Below are positions 17,838 through 26,916 of a stretch of DNA of 64,000 bases, piece by piece. Every line of letters starts with the position of its first letter. Position 1 is the first letter of the stretch. Both the position numbers and the translations under genes were made by a program. A model generated the notes under the pieces. The model saw nothing but the letters and a program-made list of their open reading frames with translations, did no database searches and was not told the origin of the DNA. Source of the stretch: WHSW01 sp963767475 (lineage in GTDB: Bacteria > Actinomycetota > Thermoleophilia > Solirubrobacterales > 70-9); contig CAVYEI010000006.1 in the NCBI GenBank assembly GCA_963767475.1, positions 1 through 64,000 of the forward strand, given 5' to 3'.

Positions 17838-18010
17838 CTGGTCTCCTGCTTCCATGCGCTTGGCGCGTCGGGATGGCCACCGTAACCCCGAAAAAGCGGC
17901 TCCCGAGCGCCTTCGGCGCTGAAACTAGGCGAACGCCCGGTGCCCGCAGGCGTGGGCTCCGTCCGCCCCCGGGCATAGCTTCAGCACGACGTCGGGAGGA
18001 AGGAGCGATC

Positions 18011-18949
18011 GTGGACAGGGTCCGTGGCGTACTCGGCCAGGACTACCGGGGCGGAATGCGCGCGCTCGGCGGGCTGCTGCTCGCGGTCGGCACCGTGGTG
18101 CTGCTCTTCCGCCGTACCTCGTTCGCCGATCCATGGGGCGAGTTCGTCGTCTTCTTCGTCCTCGCCGTACTGACCAAGTTCCTCTACTGGACGGGCTACC
18201 TGGGCGCCCGCTGGGGTGGCCGGACGCTCCCCTGGCAGTCCGTGTTCATCGTCTTCGCGATCGTGCTCACGCCGGTAACCCTGTTCGCATTCGTCGATTG
18301 GGTCGGCGGCAACACCGGGGCGCCGCTCAACATCGCCTGGATCTTCCTGCTCACCGCCGCTGCCGCGCTGCTCGCTGTGCACGGGGCCCGAGTCCGCGTG
18401 GGAGCGCTGCTTGGTGGCCTGGCCCTGATCGTCGCCTGGCTCGGACTCTGGGGCGAGCTGCTCGACGATGGAGTGGGCGCCGACGTCGGCACGCTCCGCT
18501 GGCTGTTCGTGGTCATCGCCGTGATCCTGCTCGCGCTTGCGGCGGTGATCGCGATGTCCGCTGCACCGGAGGGCGCCGCGGGCGACGTCGTCACCGCCGC
18601 CGGGATTGCAGCGGTGGCGGCCGGAGCGCTGTCGTTGATCGTTTTTCAAGGGGTCCTCTTCCCGGCCCCCGTCGAGGCGACGACAGGCCAGCCGAGCCTG
18701 TTCTGGGATCTCGAGTTGCTGGTGGCTTCCGTGGCGCTGGTCGGCTTCGGGGCGAGTGCGGCGCTCAGCCGCGGCCCTGCCTACGTCGGCAGCTTCGGCT
18801 TGCTCGCCTTCACCTTCTCCGTCGGCCTCGATCTGGACGACTCGAGCCCGGCCGGCAAGGTGCTCGGCTGGCCTCTTGTTTTGCTGCTGATCGGCGCCCT
18901 GCTCTTCCTCGCCAGCGTGCTACCGGCGTTGCGGCGCTCGCCCGCCTAG
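18011..18949 (+). CDS. Polytopic membrane protein of unknown function
   Basis: 312 residues from GTG 18011, chosen because GGGAGGAAGGAG ends 6 bases before it; the frame is open further upstream without a better start. About nine hydrophobic helices span nearly the entire protein (for example ALGGLLLAVGTVVLLF, WGEFVVFFVLAVLTKFLYW, WLFVVIAVILLALAAVIAM and VLGWPLVLLLIGALLFLASV). No transporter or enzyme motif is recognised. It resembles DUF-type membrane proteins common in Thermoleophilia. It is divergent from the secreted repeat protein. Confidence 0.65.
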   Translation: MDRVRGVLGQDYRGGMRALGGLLLAVGTVVLLFRRTSFADPWGEFVVFFVLAVLTKFLYWTGYLGARWGGRTLPWQSVFIVFAIVLTPVTLFAFVDWVGGNTGAPLNIAWIFLLTAAAALLAVHGARVRVGALLGGLALIVAWLGLWGELLDDGVGADVGTLRWLFVVIAVILLALAAVIAMSAAPEGAAGDVVTAAGIAAVAAGALSLIVFQGVLFPAPVEATTGQPSLFWDLELLVASVALVGFGASAALSRGPAYVGSFGLLAFTFSVGLDLDDSSPAGKVLGWPLVLLLIGALLFLASVLPALRRSPA

Positions 18950-19064
18950 CGCTCACGCCTCAAGAAATTCGCCCTGACAGCCGAATGTATGGCTGATGAC
19001 CGCTTCAGCGATCGCCCGCGTTGGTACCTTTAGTCCAGGCTCGAGCTTGTTCGCGAGCCGTTCA

Positions 19065-19084
19065 AATTGTGAACCAACACAATT
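19065..19084. promoter_or_regulatory. Inverted repeat in an AT-rich intergenic patch
   Basis: The 18950-19216 interval has no supported gene. It contains AATTGTG-AACCAA-CACAATT, perfect 7-bp arms, overlapped by GTTCA-AATTG-TGAAC. The local AT content stands out from the surrounding sequence. This is the form expected of a dimeric repressor site, about 130 bases before the start of the thioredoxin-like gene. No cognate regulator is identified. Confidence 0.35.
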
Positions 19085-19216
19085 GCCATGGGAGCCATCG
19101 TTCGGTAGCGCGCTGCGCGTAGCGCCGGCAGGCACCCACCTGTTTATTCAGGTTCGCAGGCAGAGCGGTAACGGCAAGCTGGGGCCTCTTTCATCGCTTC
19201 CGCGCGGAGGCGGGCG

Positions 19217-19891
19217 ATGAGAAAGGCGATCAACGAGAACCCGCTCGTCCAGGCCGGACTGATCGGCGTCCTGGCGCTCGTCGTCGGCCTGATGCTGCTG
19301 ATGCGCATGGGCGGCTCCAGCGAGCCCGCGCCGTCCGCGACCCCGACCGACCCGGCCGCCACGGCGGCGACCGATCCGGCGACCGGTGCCGCCACCGATC
19401 CCACGGCCGGTGCTCCGACCGATCCCACCGCGAGCGTCGATCCCGCGACCGGTGCGCCGGTGACGCCCGCCGTTTCGCCCACCGGCTCCGCGCAAGCGGG
19501 CGGGGGCAGCGACTTGAAGGCGGGCCCCGGCCTGCCGCAGGAGATCGTCGACGCCTACAACGGGGGCAAGGCAGTCGTCCTCTTGATCGCGACCGAGGAC
19601 GGGATCGACGACCGCCGCCTGAAGACGATGGTCGAAGCGCTGCGTTCGAATCCCGAGGCCGAGGTCTTCGTGATCGACGTCAAGGACGTCGCCGACTACT
19701 CTCGGATCACCGGGGGCGTCGACGTCAGCCGCACCCCGGCGCTCGTGATCATGCGCCCGAAGGCGCTCACCGAGGGCCCGATGCCGACCGCGGTCGTCAG
19801 CTACGGCTACCGCGGCACGACCAGCGTCCACCAGGCCCTCAAGGACGCCCTCTACAAGGGCTCCTCGGACCTGCCGTACTACCCGAAGTAG
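19217..19891 (+). CDS. Membrane-anchored thioredoxin-fold protein lacking the CxxC pair
   Basis: 224 residues: a short cytosolic start, one membrane helix (about 12-31, AGLIGVLALVVGLMLLMRMG), a low-complexity linker of ATDPATGA-like repeats (about 35-95), and a C-terminal thioredoxin-like domain (about 100-224) with AVVLLIATEDGIDDRRLKTM, VFVIDVKDVADYSRI and the cis-proline turn VSRTPALVIM. There is no cysteine anywhere in the protein, so it cannot do disulfide exchange. The domain would sit outside the membrane. A structural or binding role is likely. It lies 49 bases before the NifU-like/MnmA fusion gene. Confidence 0.65.
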   Translation: MRKAINENPLVQAGLIGVLALVVGLMLLMRMGGSSEPAPSATPTDPAATAATDPATGAATDPTAGAPTDPTASVDPATGAPVTPAVSPTGSAQAGGGSDLKAGPGLPQEIVDAYNGGKAVVLLIATEDGIDDRRLKTMVEALRSNPEAEVFVIDVKDVADYSRITGGVDVSRTPALVIMRPKALTEGPMPTAVVSYGYRGTTSVHQALKDALYKGSSDLPYYPK

Positions 19892-19940
19892 TCCGGCCCC
19901 TGCGTCTACGCTTGCCGGGCGGCGCCAGCGCGCCGCATCG

Positions 19941-21398
19941 ATGAGCACTGAAACCGATCGAGAGACCCTGCTCCAGTACGTCGGCGATGCCAGCCGCCGC
20001 GGCGCGCCCCTGCCCGGCGGCTTCGACGGTGCCGCCGGCGGGGCGCCCTGCGGTGACCTCGTGCGGATCTCGATCGCCGTCGAGAGTGGCCGGATCGCCC
20101 TGGTCAGCTTCGACGCCGAGGGCTGCGCCGCCGCCAACGCCGCCGCAGCCGCGGTGGCCGAGCTGGCCGAGGGCGAGGCGGCGCTCGACGCCGCCCTGAT
20201 CGGCCCCGACACGATCGCCGCGCTCCTCGGGGGGATCGGCCCGCAGGGACGCCACGCGGTCGAGCTCGCCGCCGACGCGCTTCACCGGGCGCTCGCCGGC
20301 GCCGCGGGCTCCGGCGCGGCGCTCGCCGAGTCTCCGGCCACCGGCGAGCGGGTGCTGGTCGCGCTCAGCGGCGGCGTCGATTCCGCCGTCGCCGCCCTGC
20401 GCGAACGCGAGCGCGGGGCAGCGGTCGTCGCGGTAACGCTGAAGCTGTGGGCCGACCAGCGCACCGACGCGAGCAAGAGCTGTTGCTCACCGGCGGCCGT
20501 GCTCGGGGCCCGCGGGCTCGCCCACGAGCTCGGGATCCCGCACCTGACCCTGGACCTCGAGCAGGTCTTTCGCGAGCGCGTCGTCGGCGCCTTCGTCGAT
20601 GGCTACCGCGCCGGGCGCACGCCGAACCCGTGCGTGATCTGCAACGGCGAGCTGCGTCTCGACGCGATGCTCGAGCTCGCCGAGCGGCTCGGCTGCGTCG
20701 GGCTTGCGACCGGCCACTACGCCCGGATCGTCGATGACGGTGACGGCCCCCTGCTCGCCGCCGCCGCCGACGCGGCAAAGGACCAGACCTACATGCTCTC
20801 CGGCCTGCGGCCGGCTTCGCTGGCGCGGCTGCGGTTCCCGCTCGCCGAGCTGACCAAGCCCGAGGTTCGCGAGCTCGCCGCCGGTGCCGGCCTGCCGGTT
20901 GCGGCGAAGGCCGAGAGCCAGGACCTCTGCTTTCTCGCCGGCGAGGGCAAGCGCTCGTTCCTCGCCCGCCACGGCGGGCTCGACGAACGCCCGGGCGACA
21001 TCGTCGACCGCCGCGGCCGCCATCTCGGGCGCCATCGCGGCCATCACGAGTTCACCGTCGGCCAGCGCCGCGGCCTCGGTGGCGGCTCGCACGAAGCGCG
21101 CTACGTGCTGGCGACCGACGCGGCCACCAACACCGTCGTCGCCGGTTCGCGCGACGAGCTGGCGACCGACAGGGTCGCCGTTCGGGAGGCGACCCTGCAC
21201 CGGCCCGGCGGTCGCGTCGACCGGGTGCTGCTGCGTTATCACTCGCGCCCGATCGCCTGCACGGTCGCCGACGTCGCCCCCGGCAGTCACCCGAAGCTCG
21301 AGCTCGAGCTCGCCGAACCGGCCTACGGAGTCGCCCCCGGCCAGACCGCGTGCCTGCTCAGCGGCGACACCGTCGTCGGCCGGGCGACGATCGCCTGA
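19941..21398 (+). CDS. mnmA: NifU/IscU-like domain fused to tRNA 2-thiouridylase MnmA
   Basis: 485 residues. Residues 1-125 resemble the IscU/NifU scaffold: C37 in APCGDLVRISI and C62 in SFDAEGCAAANAAAA align with the first two cluster ligands. The third-ligand position (GRHAVELAADAL) has Val instead of Cys. From about 133 on it is MnmA: PP-loop ATP-binding SGGVDS (143-148), first catalytic Cys C231 in NPCVICNGEL, second C330 in ESQDLCFLAGEGK, the tRNA-binding HEFTVGQRRGLG and a C-terminal beta barrel. MnmA makes 2-thiouridine at position 34 of Glu, Gln and Lys tRNAs using persulfide sulfur. The fused domain might feed sulfur or carry a cluster; with one ligand missing its chemistry is unclear. 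Confidence 0.88.
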   Translation: MSTETDRETLLQYVGDASRRGAPLPGGFDGAAGGAPCGDLVRISIAVESGRIALVSFDAEGCAAANAAAAAVAELAEGEAALDAALIGPDTIAALLGGIGPQGRHAVELAADALHRALAGAAGSGAALAESPATGERVLVALSGGVDSAVAALRERERGAAVVAVTLKLWADQRTDASKSCCSPAAVLGARGLAHELGIPHLTLDLEQVFRERVVGAFVDGYRAGRTPNPCVICNGELRLDAMLELAERLGCVGLATGHYARIVDDGDGPLLAAAADAAKDQTYMLSGLRPASLARLRFPLAELTKPEVRELAAGAGLPVAAKAESQDLCFLAGEGKRSFLARHGGLDERPGDIVDRRGRHLGRHRGHHEFTVGQRRGLGGGSHEARYVLATDAATNTVVAGSRDELATDRVAVREATLHRPGGRVDRVLLRYHSRPIACTVADVAPGSHPKLELELAEPAYGVAPGQTACLLSGDTVVGRATIA

Positions 21399-21404
21399 GC
21401 GACC

Positions 21405-22718
21405 TCAGTCGGAGATCTCGTAGCGCCAGCGGGCCGGCTTCGGCTCGACGTTGCCGCGCGCGTCGGTGGCGCGGACGCGGAATACGTGGTCGCCGAGCTT
21501 TGCGTTGTGGGTCTGCCTCGGCGACTCGCAGGGCTTGTAGGAGCGCTCGTCGAGGCGGCACTCGAACCCGGCCTGCGGGTCGTCGGAGGCGAACTTGAAC
21601 TTGAGCCCGTCGCGCGCCCGGCGCTTCGAGATCCGGCGCTTGGGGCCGTGCAGCTTGCGCGTGTTCGGGGCGCTGATGTCGTTGAGGTCGGCGAGGTAGT
21701 CGGTGGTGTCGATTCGCGGCGGCAGGTAGGCGCCGGAGAGGAACCTGGTGGAGAGCAACGAGGCCGTCGGACGGCCGAGCACCGTGTCGGCGAGCAGGCG
21801 ATCCTCGGCGCTCGGATCGCCGAGCAGCCAGAGGTCGAACCACGCCTCGACGAAGTAGGAGAGGTCGCGTCGCTGTTGCTCGTCGCCGCCGATCGCGAAA
21901 TCGCCGTGCTGGTAACCGGCCATCACCAGCTCCATCGTCGGGACGCCGCGGGCGCGCCAGTGCAGGAAGCCCGCCTGCTTCAGATCGGCCGGCGAGTGGT
22001 CGGGCTTCGAGTTGCAGGGCTCGTCCTTGGCGAAGCCGAGCGCCGGCACCCGCGGCGTGACCTCGAAGCCCGGGTCGCCGACGCATTCGCCCACGGCGCC
22101 GCCCGGATCGCCGGTGAGCCAGCGGCGCAGGGTGTCGAGCGCGACCGCGGCCAGCACCCCGGGGTCGGGATCGGCCTGGACGAAGCTGGTCACCACCGAG
22201 CCCAGCGACATCCCGCCGAGGCCGATCCGCGAGCCGTCGCTGAAAGCGGAGTAGGGGTTGGTGGGGCCGCGGACGAAGGCGATCGCAGAGCGCATCGCGT
22301 CGGAGGCGTTGATGAACGCCTCGACCTGGTTGGCCCCCTCCGGCGACGTCCAGACCACGGTCACGTAGCCGTGACCGGCGAGGTCCTCGGCGGTCCACCA
22401 TTGCGCGCATTGGCTGCCGCCGAGGCCGTGCTGGAGCACGACCACCGGCCGAGCGCCGGGGTACGCCGTGGTGTCGGAGGGGCGCAGGATCGTGCCCTGG
22501 TAAGAGCTGATCGCGGACGGCTGGGTCAGCGAGGGGATCGAGATGCTCTCGGATACCGAGCTCCCCATCCACTCGTAGTGGGTCTGGCCGGGACACGGGT
22601 TCGCCGCCGTCGCATCTGCCGGCGACCCGGCGAGCAGCACGCCGGCGAGCGCGATGCAGGCGCCAGCCGCCCACCTAGACTGGCGGGTCGATGAGGTCCG
22701 ACGAGATCCGTGAGACAT
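21405..22718 (-). CDS. Secreted alpha/beta hydrolase with C-terminal Ig-like domain
   Basis: 437 residues. The signal peptide is about 1-38 (WAAGACIALAGVLLAGSPADATA). The alpha/beta-hydrolase domain has an oxyanion segment VVVLQHGLGGSQCAQWW and the nucleophile elbow GLGGMSLGSVV (GxSxG), consistent with the acyl-transfer/lipase or dienelactone-hydrolase superfamily; His is likely in GYQHGDFAIGG. A C-terminal beta domain (about 370-437) has paired Cys (AGFECRLDERSYKPCESP) and HVFRVRATDARGN, an Ig-like module common on Thermoleophilia exoproteins. The start lies inside alaS, so the two divergent genes overlap by 28 bases at their 5' ends. Confidence 0.75.
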   Translation of the reverse strand: MSHGSRRTSSTRQSRWAAGACIALAGVLLAGSPADATAANPCPGQTHYEWMGSSVSESISIPSLTQPSAISSYQGTILRPSDTTAYPGARPVVVLQHGLGGSQCAQWWTAEDLAGHGYVTVVWTSPEGANQVEAFINASDAMRSAIAFVRGPTNPYSAFSDGSRIGLGGMSLGSVVTSFVQADPDPGVLAAVALDTLRRWLTGDPGGAVGECVGDPGFEVTPRVPALGFAKDEPCNSKPDHSPADLKQAGFLHWRARGVPTMELVMAGYQHGDFAIGGDEQQRRDLSYFVEAWFDLWLLGDPSAEDRLLADTVLGRPTASLLSTRFLSGAYLPPRIDTTDYLADLNDISAPNTRKLHGPKRRISKRRARDGLKFKFASDDPQAGFECRLDERSYKPCESPRQTHNAKLGDHVFRVRATDARGNVEPKPARWRYEISD

Positions 22719-25315
22719 TCCTTGCCTTCTTCGAGGAGCGCGGCCACCTGCGCGTGCCGTCATCGTCACTGGTTCCTGCCTCTGATGACACCTCGACCCT
22801 GCTCACAGTTGCGGGGATGCAGCAGTTCAAGCCCTACTTCGAGGGCCGCGAGGAGCCGCCGAGCCGCCGGCTGACCTCCTCGCAGCGCACCTTCCGCACC
22901 GTCGACATCGAGGTCGTCGGCACGACCAAGCGCCACCTGACCTTCTTCGAGATGCTGGGCAACTTCTCGATCGGCGACTACTTCAAGGCCGAATCGATGC
23001 GCTACGGGTGGGAGCTCTCGACCGAGGGCTTCGGCTTCGACCCGGAGCTGATCTGGGTCACCGTGTTCGCGGGCGACGAGCAGCTCGGGCTCGGCGCCGA
23101 CGAGGAGTCGATCGAGATCTGGCGTGAGATCGGCGTCCCCGCCGAGCGCATCGTGCGCCTGCCGGCCTCCGACAACTTCTGGCAGGGCGGCGCGACCGGG
23201 CCCTGCGGGCCGTGCTCGGAGATGTACATCGACCGCGGCGCTGAGTTCGGCGCCGACGACCTGCGCCCCGGCGACGACACCGACCGCTACCTCGAGTACT
23301 GGAACCACGTGTTCATGACCTACGAGCTGCACGAGGACGGCTCGCTGACCGAGCTGCCGCAGCGAAACATCGACACCGGCCTCGGGCTCGAGCGGATGGC
23401 GGTGATCCAGCAGGGCGTCGACTCGGTCTTCGACACCGACGCCTTCACGCCCCTGATCGCGCTCGCCGAGGAGCTCTCGGGCGTCAGCTACGGCTCCGAC
23501 CCGAAGGTGACCAGGGCGATGCGAATCATCGCCGACCACAGTCGCGGTTCGGTCAACCTGATCGCCGACGGGGTCGTGCCCTCGAACGAGGATCGCGGCT
23601 ACGTGCTGCGGCGGATCATGCGCCGCGCGATCCAGCAGGGCCGGGTGCTGGGGCTCGATCCGCCCTACCTGAGCCGGTTCGCCGAGCAGGTGATCGAGCT
23701 CATGGGCGGCGCCTATCCGCACCTGGAGGCCGAGCGCGACTCGATCATGCGCTGGGTCGGCGACGAGGAGGAGAGCTTCGGGCGCACGCTCGATCGCGGC
23801 ACCGAGCTGCTGGCGAAGCTGGTCGCCGAGGCGAAGGAGGCGAACACGTCGTGGATCGACGCCGCCGCCGCCTTTCAGCTCCACGACACCTACGGCTTTC
23901 CCTATGACCTGACCAAGGAGCTGCTCGCCGAGGAGGGCCTGGCGGTCGACGACGACGGCTTCGAGGAGCTGATGGACCAGCAGCGCGAGCGCGCCCGAAG
24001 CGGCGCCTCCGTCGCGGCCCCCGATCGCCATCAGGAGGTGATCGAGTTCGCTTCCTCGGCGGCGCCGACCACCTTCGTCGGCTACGGCGAGCTCAGCGCC
24101 CAGACCAGCGTTGCCGCCGCGAAGCCGCTCGCCGGCGACGGCGCGGCGCTGCTCAAGCTCGAGGAGAGCCCGTTCTACGCCGAGGGTGGCGGCCAGGTCG
24201 CCGACTCCGGCGTCGTCGCCTGGAGCGGGGGAGAGGCGCGGGTCGAGGACGTCTACCGGCTCGGCGACGACCAGGCGCTGCGGCTGGCCGCCGGCCCCTC
24301 GCCGCCCGAGCCGGGGGAGCGGGTGACCGCTGCCGTCGACCACGAGCTTCGCCACGCGACGATGCGAAACCACACCGCGACCCACCTGCTGCACGCGGCG
24401 CTTCGCGAGCGCCTCGGCACCCACGTGCGCCAGGCCGGTTCGGCCGTGCGTCCCGACAAGCTGCGCTTCGACTTCACCCACGGAGCGCCGCTCGGCGCCG
24501 ATGAGGTGCGCGCGGTCGAGGACCGGATCAACGAGTGGGTGAAGGCGAGCCGGCCGGTGCGGGCGCTGGAGATGGAGCGCGCCGAGGCGGAGGCGATGGG
24601 AGCGATGGCCCTGTTCGGCGAGAAGTACGGCGACTGGGTGCGCGTGGTCGAGGTCGACGAGGTCTCGCGCGAGCTCTGCGGTGGCACCCACGTTGCCAAC
24701 ACAGCCGAGATCGGCATCGTCGCGATTGTCTCCGAGGGCTCGAGCGCCGCCAACGTGCGCCGGATCGAGGCGCTCAGCGGCCCGGCCGCGATCGACCATT
24801 ACCGCGAGCGCAGCGATCAGCTCGAGGAGGCCGGTGTGCTGCTCGGCTCGCGTCGCGACGCCGTCGCCGCCGCTCGCCGCGCGGCCGAGCGGCTGGCAGA
24901 GCTCGAGGCCAAGGTCGCCGAGCAGGGACGCGAGGAGGCGGGCGCCGAGGTCGAGCGGCTCGGAGAGCAGGGCGAGGACGTGGCCGGGATCCGGGTGATC
25001 GCGAGCGAGGCTCCGAGCGCCGACCAGCGCAGCCTGCTCGACCTCGCCGACCGGATCAAGCAGCGCCACGGAGACGCCGCGGTCGTGCTCGGCGGCCGCG
25101 AGGACGGCAAGGTGGCCCTGGTCGCGAGCTTCACCAAGAGCGCGGTCGAGCGGGGGCTCTCGGCGGCGGGGCTGATCAAGGAGGTCGCCGGGCTGATCGG
25201 AGGCGGTGGCGGCGGCCGCGACGACGCCGCGCAGGCGGGCGGCCGCAACCCCGACGGGCTCGAGGAAGCGCTACGAGCGGCCGCCGATGCGATCCGTCGC
25301 GGCCTAGAGACATAG
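22691..25315 (+). CDS. alaS: Alanine--tRNA ligase
   Basis: 874 residues, normal length. The catalytic class II domain opens with RSDEIRETFLAFFEERGH and includes TFRTVDIEVVGTTKRHLTFFEMLGNFSIGDYFK. The editing domain has zinc-ligand motifs HTATHLLHAAL (HxxxH, about 562) and CGGTHVANT (about 660). The C-Ala domain ends in glycine-rich GGGGGGRDDAAQAGG, typical of the family. It charges tRNA-Ala and clears Ser/Gly-tRNA-Ala. It is first of a tight set alaS-ruvX-mltG-aroE. The start at 22691 is fixed by family N termini although it overlaps the divergent hydrolase start. Confidence 0.97.
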   Translation: MRSDEIRETFLAFFEERGHLRVPSSSLVPASDDTSTLLTVAGMQQFKPYFEGREEPPSRRLTSSQRTFRTVDIEVVGTTKRHLTFFEMLGNFSIGDYFKAESMRYGWELSTEGFGFDPELIWVTVFAGDEQLGLGADEESIEIWREIGVPAERIVRLPASDNFWQGGATGPCGPCSEMYIDRGAEFGADDLRPGDDTDRYLEYWNHVFMTYELHEDGSLTELPQRNIDTGLGLERMAVIQQGVDSVFDTDAFTPLIALAEELSGVSYGSDPKVTRAMRIIADHSRGSVNLIADGVVPSNEDRGYVLRRIMRRAIQQGRVLGLDPPYLSRFAEQVIELMGGAYPHLEAERDSIMRWVGDEEESFGRTLDRGTELLAKLVAEAKEANTSWIDAAAAFQLHDTYGFPYDLTKELLAEEGLAVDDDGFEELMDQQRERARSGASVAAPDRHQEVIEFASSAAPTTFVGYGELSAQTSVAAAKPLAGDGAALLKLEESPFYAEGGGQVADSGVVAWSGGEARVEDVYRLGDDQALRLAAGPSPPEPGERVTAAVDHELRHATMRNHTATHLLHAALRERLGTHVRQAGSAVRPDKLRFDFTHGAPLGADEVRAVEDRINEWVKASRPVRALEMERAEAEAMGAMALFGEKYGDWVRVVEVDEVSRELCGGTHVANTAEIGIVAIVSEGSSAANVRRIEALSGPAAIDHYRERSDQLEEAGVLLGSRRDAVAAARRAAERLAELEAKVAEQGREEAGAEVERLGEQGEDVAGIRVIASEAPSADQRSLLDLADRIKQRHGDAAVVLGGREDGKVALVASFTKSAVERGLSAAGLIKEVAGLIGGGGGGRDDAAQAGGRNPDGLEEALRAAADAIRRGLET

Positions 25316-25328
25316 GCTCTCCGATCCG

Positions 25329-25721
25329 ATGCGGGTGCTGGCAATCGATCACGGCGACGTGCGCGCGGGGACCGCGATCTGCGACCCGAGCGGCACGATC
25401 GTGCGCCCGCTCGGTGTGATCAGCCCTCCCGACCCCGCCGTGGCCGCCAGGGTTGCGACCGAGGAGGGCGCCGAGCTGATCGTCGTCGGGCTGCCGGTCT
25501 CCCTCGACGGCGCCGAGCGCGAGCAGGCGGCGGCCGCGCGCGCGTTCGCCGCCGACCTCTCGGCCGAGACCGAGGTTCCGGTCGAGACCTACGACGAGCG
25601 CCTGACCACGCGGATGGCGGCAGAGACCGCCCGCGGCGGCGCCAGCGCGCCCGCCGACGCGCTCGCCGCGGCCCACCTGCTCGAGTCCTTCCTCGCCAGC
25701 CGCCAGGTGTCCGGATCGTGA
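25329..25721 (+). CDS. ruvX: Putative pre-16S rRNA nuclease / Holliday junction resolvase YqgF (RuvX)
   Basis: 130 residues with the RNase H-like fold of YqgF: an opening strand with catalytic Asp (RVLAIDHGDVRAGTAICD), IVVGLPVSLDGAEREQ with the conserved Gly-Pro-x-Leu strand, and PVETYDERLTTRMAAE with the second acidic pair. The usual final acidic motif (DSxAA) appears as ADALAAAHLLESFL. It trims 16S rRNA 5' ends and/or acts on recombination intermediates. It lies between alaS and mltG, the common arrangement; GTGA overlap with mltG. Confidence 0.88.
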   Translation: MRVLAIDHGDVRAGTAICDPSGTIVRPLGVISPPDPAVAARVATEEGAELIVVGLPVSLDGAEREQAAAARAFAADLSAETEVPVETYDERLTTRMAAETARGGASAPADALAAAHLLESFLASRQVSGS

Positions 25722-26878
25722 CCAACGGGGCCGACTGGCACGACCCCTTCGCCGACGATCAGGAGGCGATCGAGCGCGAGCGCCGCCGTGCCGAGCGCGA
25801 GGCGCGCCGCCGCCAGTCGCTCGGCGACAAGGTCCAGGAGACCGAGGCCGCCCAGGTGGCACCCGCACCGCCGCCGGCGCAACGGGCGGCGACTCCGCCA
25901 CCGGCGGCCACTCCGCCACCGAGGGCCGAATCGCCGCCGGCCGCGGCGCCTGCCGCGCCCGCGCCGCCTCCGGCGCTCGGCCCCCGGCGCCCGCCCGGAG
26001 GCTCGGGTCATTCGTCGGCGGCGATGCGAAACCGCCGCATCCTCGGCGCGATCGTCTTCCTCGCCCTGCTGGCGCTGCTGATCTTCGGCGTCGTCAAGGT
26101 GGTCGGCAAGCTCGGCGAGGACGACCCGCCGCCGCCGAAGGCGAAGCCGGTGGCGAACACCAAGGACCTGTTGATCGTCGAGGGCCTGACCCGAGAGCAG
26201 ATCGCCGACGAGGTGAAGAAGAAGGTCAAGGGCGACTACATGGAGGCCAGCGACTCGGCGCCGAAGGGCTTCGAGCTGAAGAAGTACGACGCCGAGGACG
26301 CGCCCAGTCTCGAGGGCTTCCTCTTCCCGGCCACCTACCCGATCACCAAGAAGGAGACGGCGAAGGATCTGGTCGCCGCCCAGCTCGACTCCTTTCGCAC
26401 CAACTTCTCCGAGGTCGATCTCTCCTATGCCAAGTCGAAGAACCTGACCGCCTATGACGTGCTCAAGATCGCCTCGATGATCGAGAAGGAGATCCAGGTC
26501 CCGGAGGAGCGCGAGCTGGCCGCGGCGGTGATCTACAACCGGCTCAAGGCCGGCGACACGCTCGGCATCGACGCTACGATCCGCTACTACCTCGGCAACT
26601 ACGACGAGCAGCTGACCGAGTCCGAGCTCGCCGACGCCGGCAACCCCTACAACACCCGCGTCAACCCGGGCCTGCCACCGACGCCGATCTCCAACCCGGG
26701 GCTGGCATCGATCGAGGCCGCCGCCAACCCGGCCAAGTCCGACGTCTACTACTTCGTCGTCAAGCCCGGGACCTGCGGCGAGCACGTGTTCGTCGAGACC
26801 GACGAGGAGTTCGCCGAGGCCGAGGCCGCCTACCAGCAGGCGCTCCAGGAACAGGGCGGCTCACCGACCGACTGCTGA
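25718..26878 (+). CDS. mltG: Endolytic murein transglycosylase MltG (YceG)
   Basis: 386 residues. A charged and Pro/Ala-rich cytosolic region (1-105), one membrane helix (about 109-128, LGAIVFLALLALLIFGVV), a LysM-like small domain (about 145-170) and the YceG catalytic domain follow. The catalytic segment IASMIEKEIQVPEERELAAAVIYNRL contains the conserved Glu. NPYNTRVNPGLPPTPISNPG and VYYFVVKPGTCGEHVF are further family signatures. It cuts glycan strands near the membrane and so ends polymerisation. The N-terminal cytosolic extension is longer than in E. coli, as in other actinobacteria. Confidence 0.92.
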   Translation: MTNGADWHDPFADDQEAIERERRRAEREARRRQSLGDKVQETEAAQVAPAPPPAQRAATPPPAATPPPRAESPPAAAPAAPAPPPALGPRRPPGGSGHSSAAMRNRRILGAIVFLALLALLIFGVVKVVGKLGEDDPPPPKAKPVANTKDLLIVEGLTREQIADEVKKKVKGDYMEASDSAPKGFELKKYDAEDAPSLEGFLFPATYPITKKETAKDLVAAQLDSFRTNFSEVDLSYAKSKNLTAYDVLKIASMIEKEIQVPEERELAAAVIYNRLKAGDTLGIDATIRYYLGNYDEQLTESELADAGNPYNTRVNPGLPPTPISNPGLASIEAAANPAKSDVYYFVVKPGTCGEHVFVETDEEFAEAEAAYQQALQEQGGSPTDC

Positions 26879-26916
26879 GCGCGCCCGCCGGCCGCTGCGC
26901 CTAGCATCGCCGCACC

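Noticed and set aside
9946..25069. Very long open frames on the strand opposite to aminopeptidase/ftcD, aspS and alaS (up to 767 codons)
   Set aside because: They mirror real genes with strong family matches, are Arg/Ala/Gly-rich with no domains, and follow from high GC at third positions.
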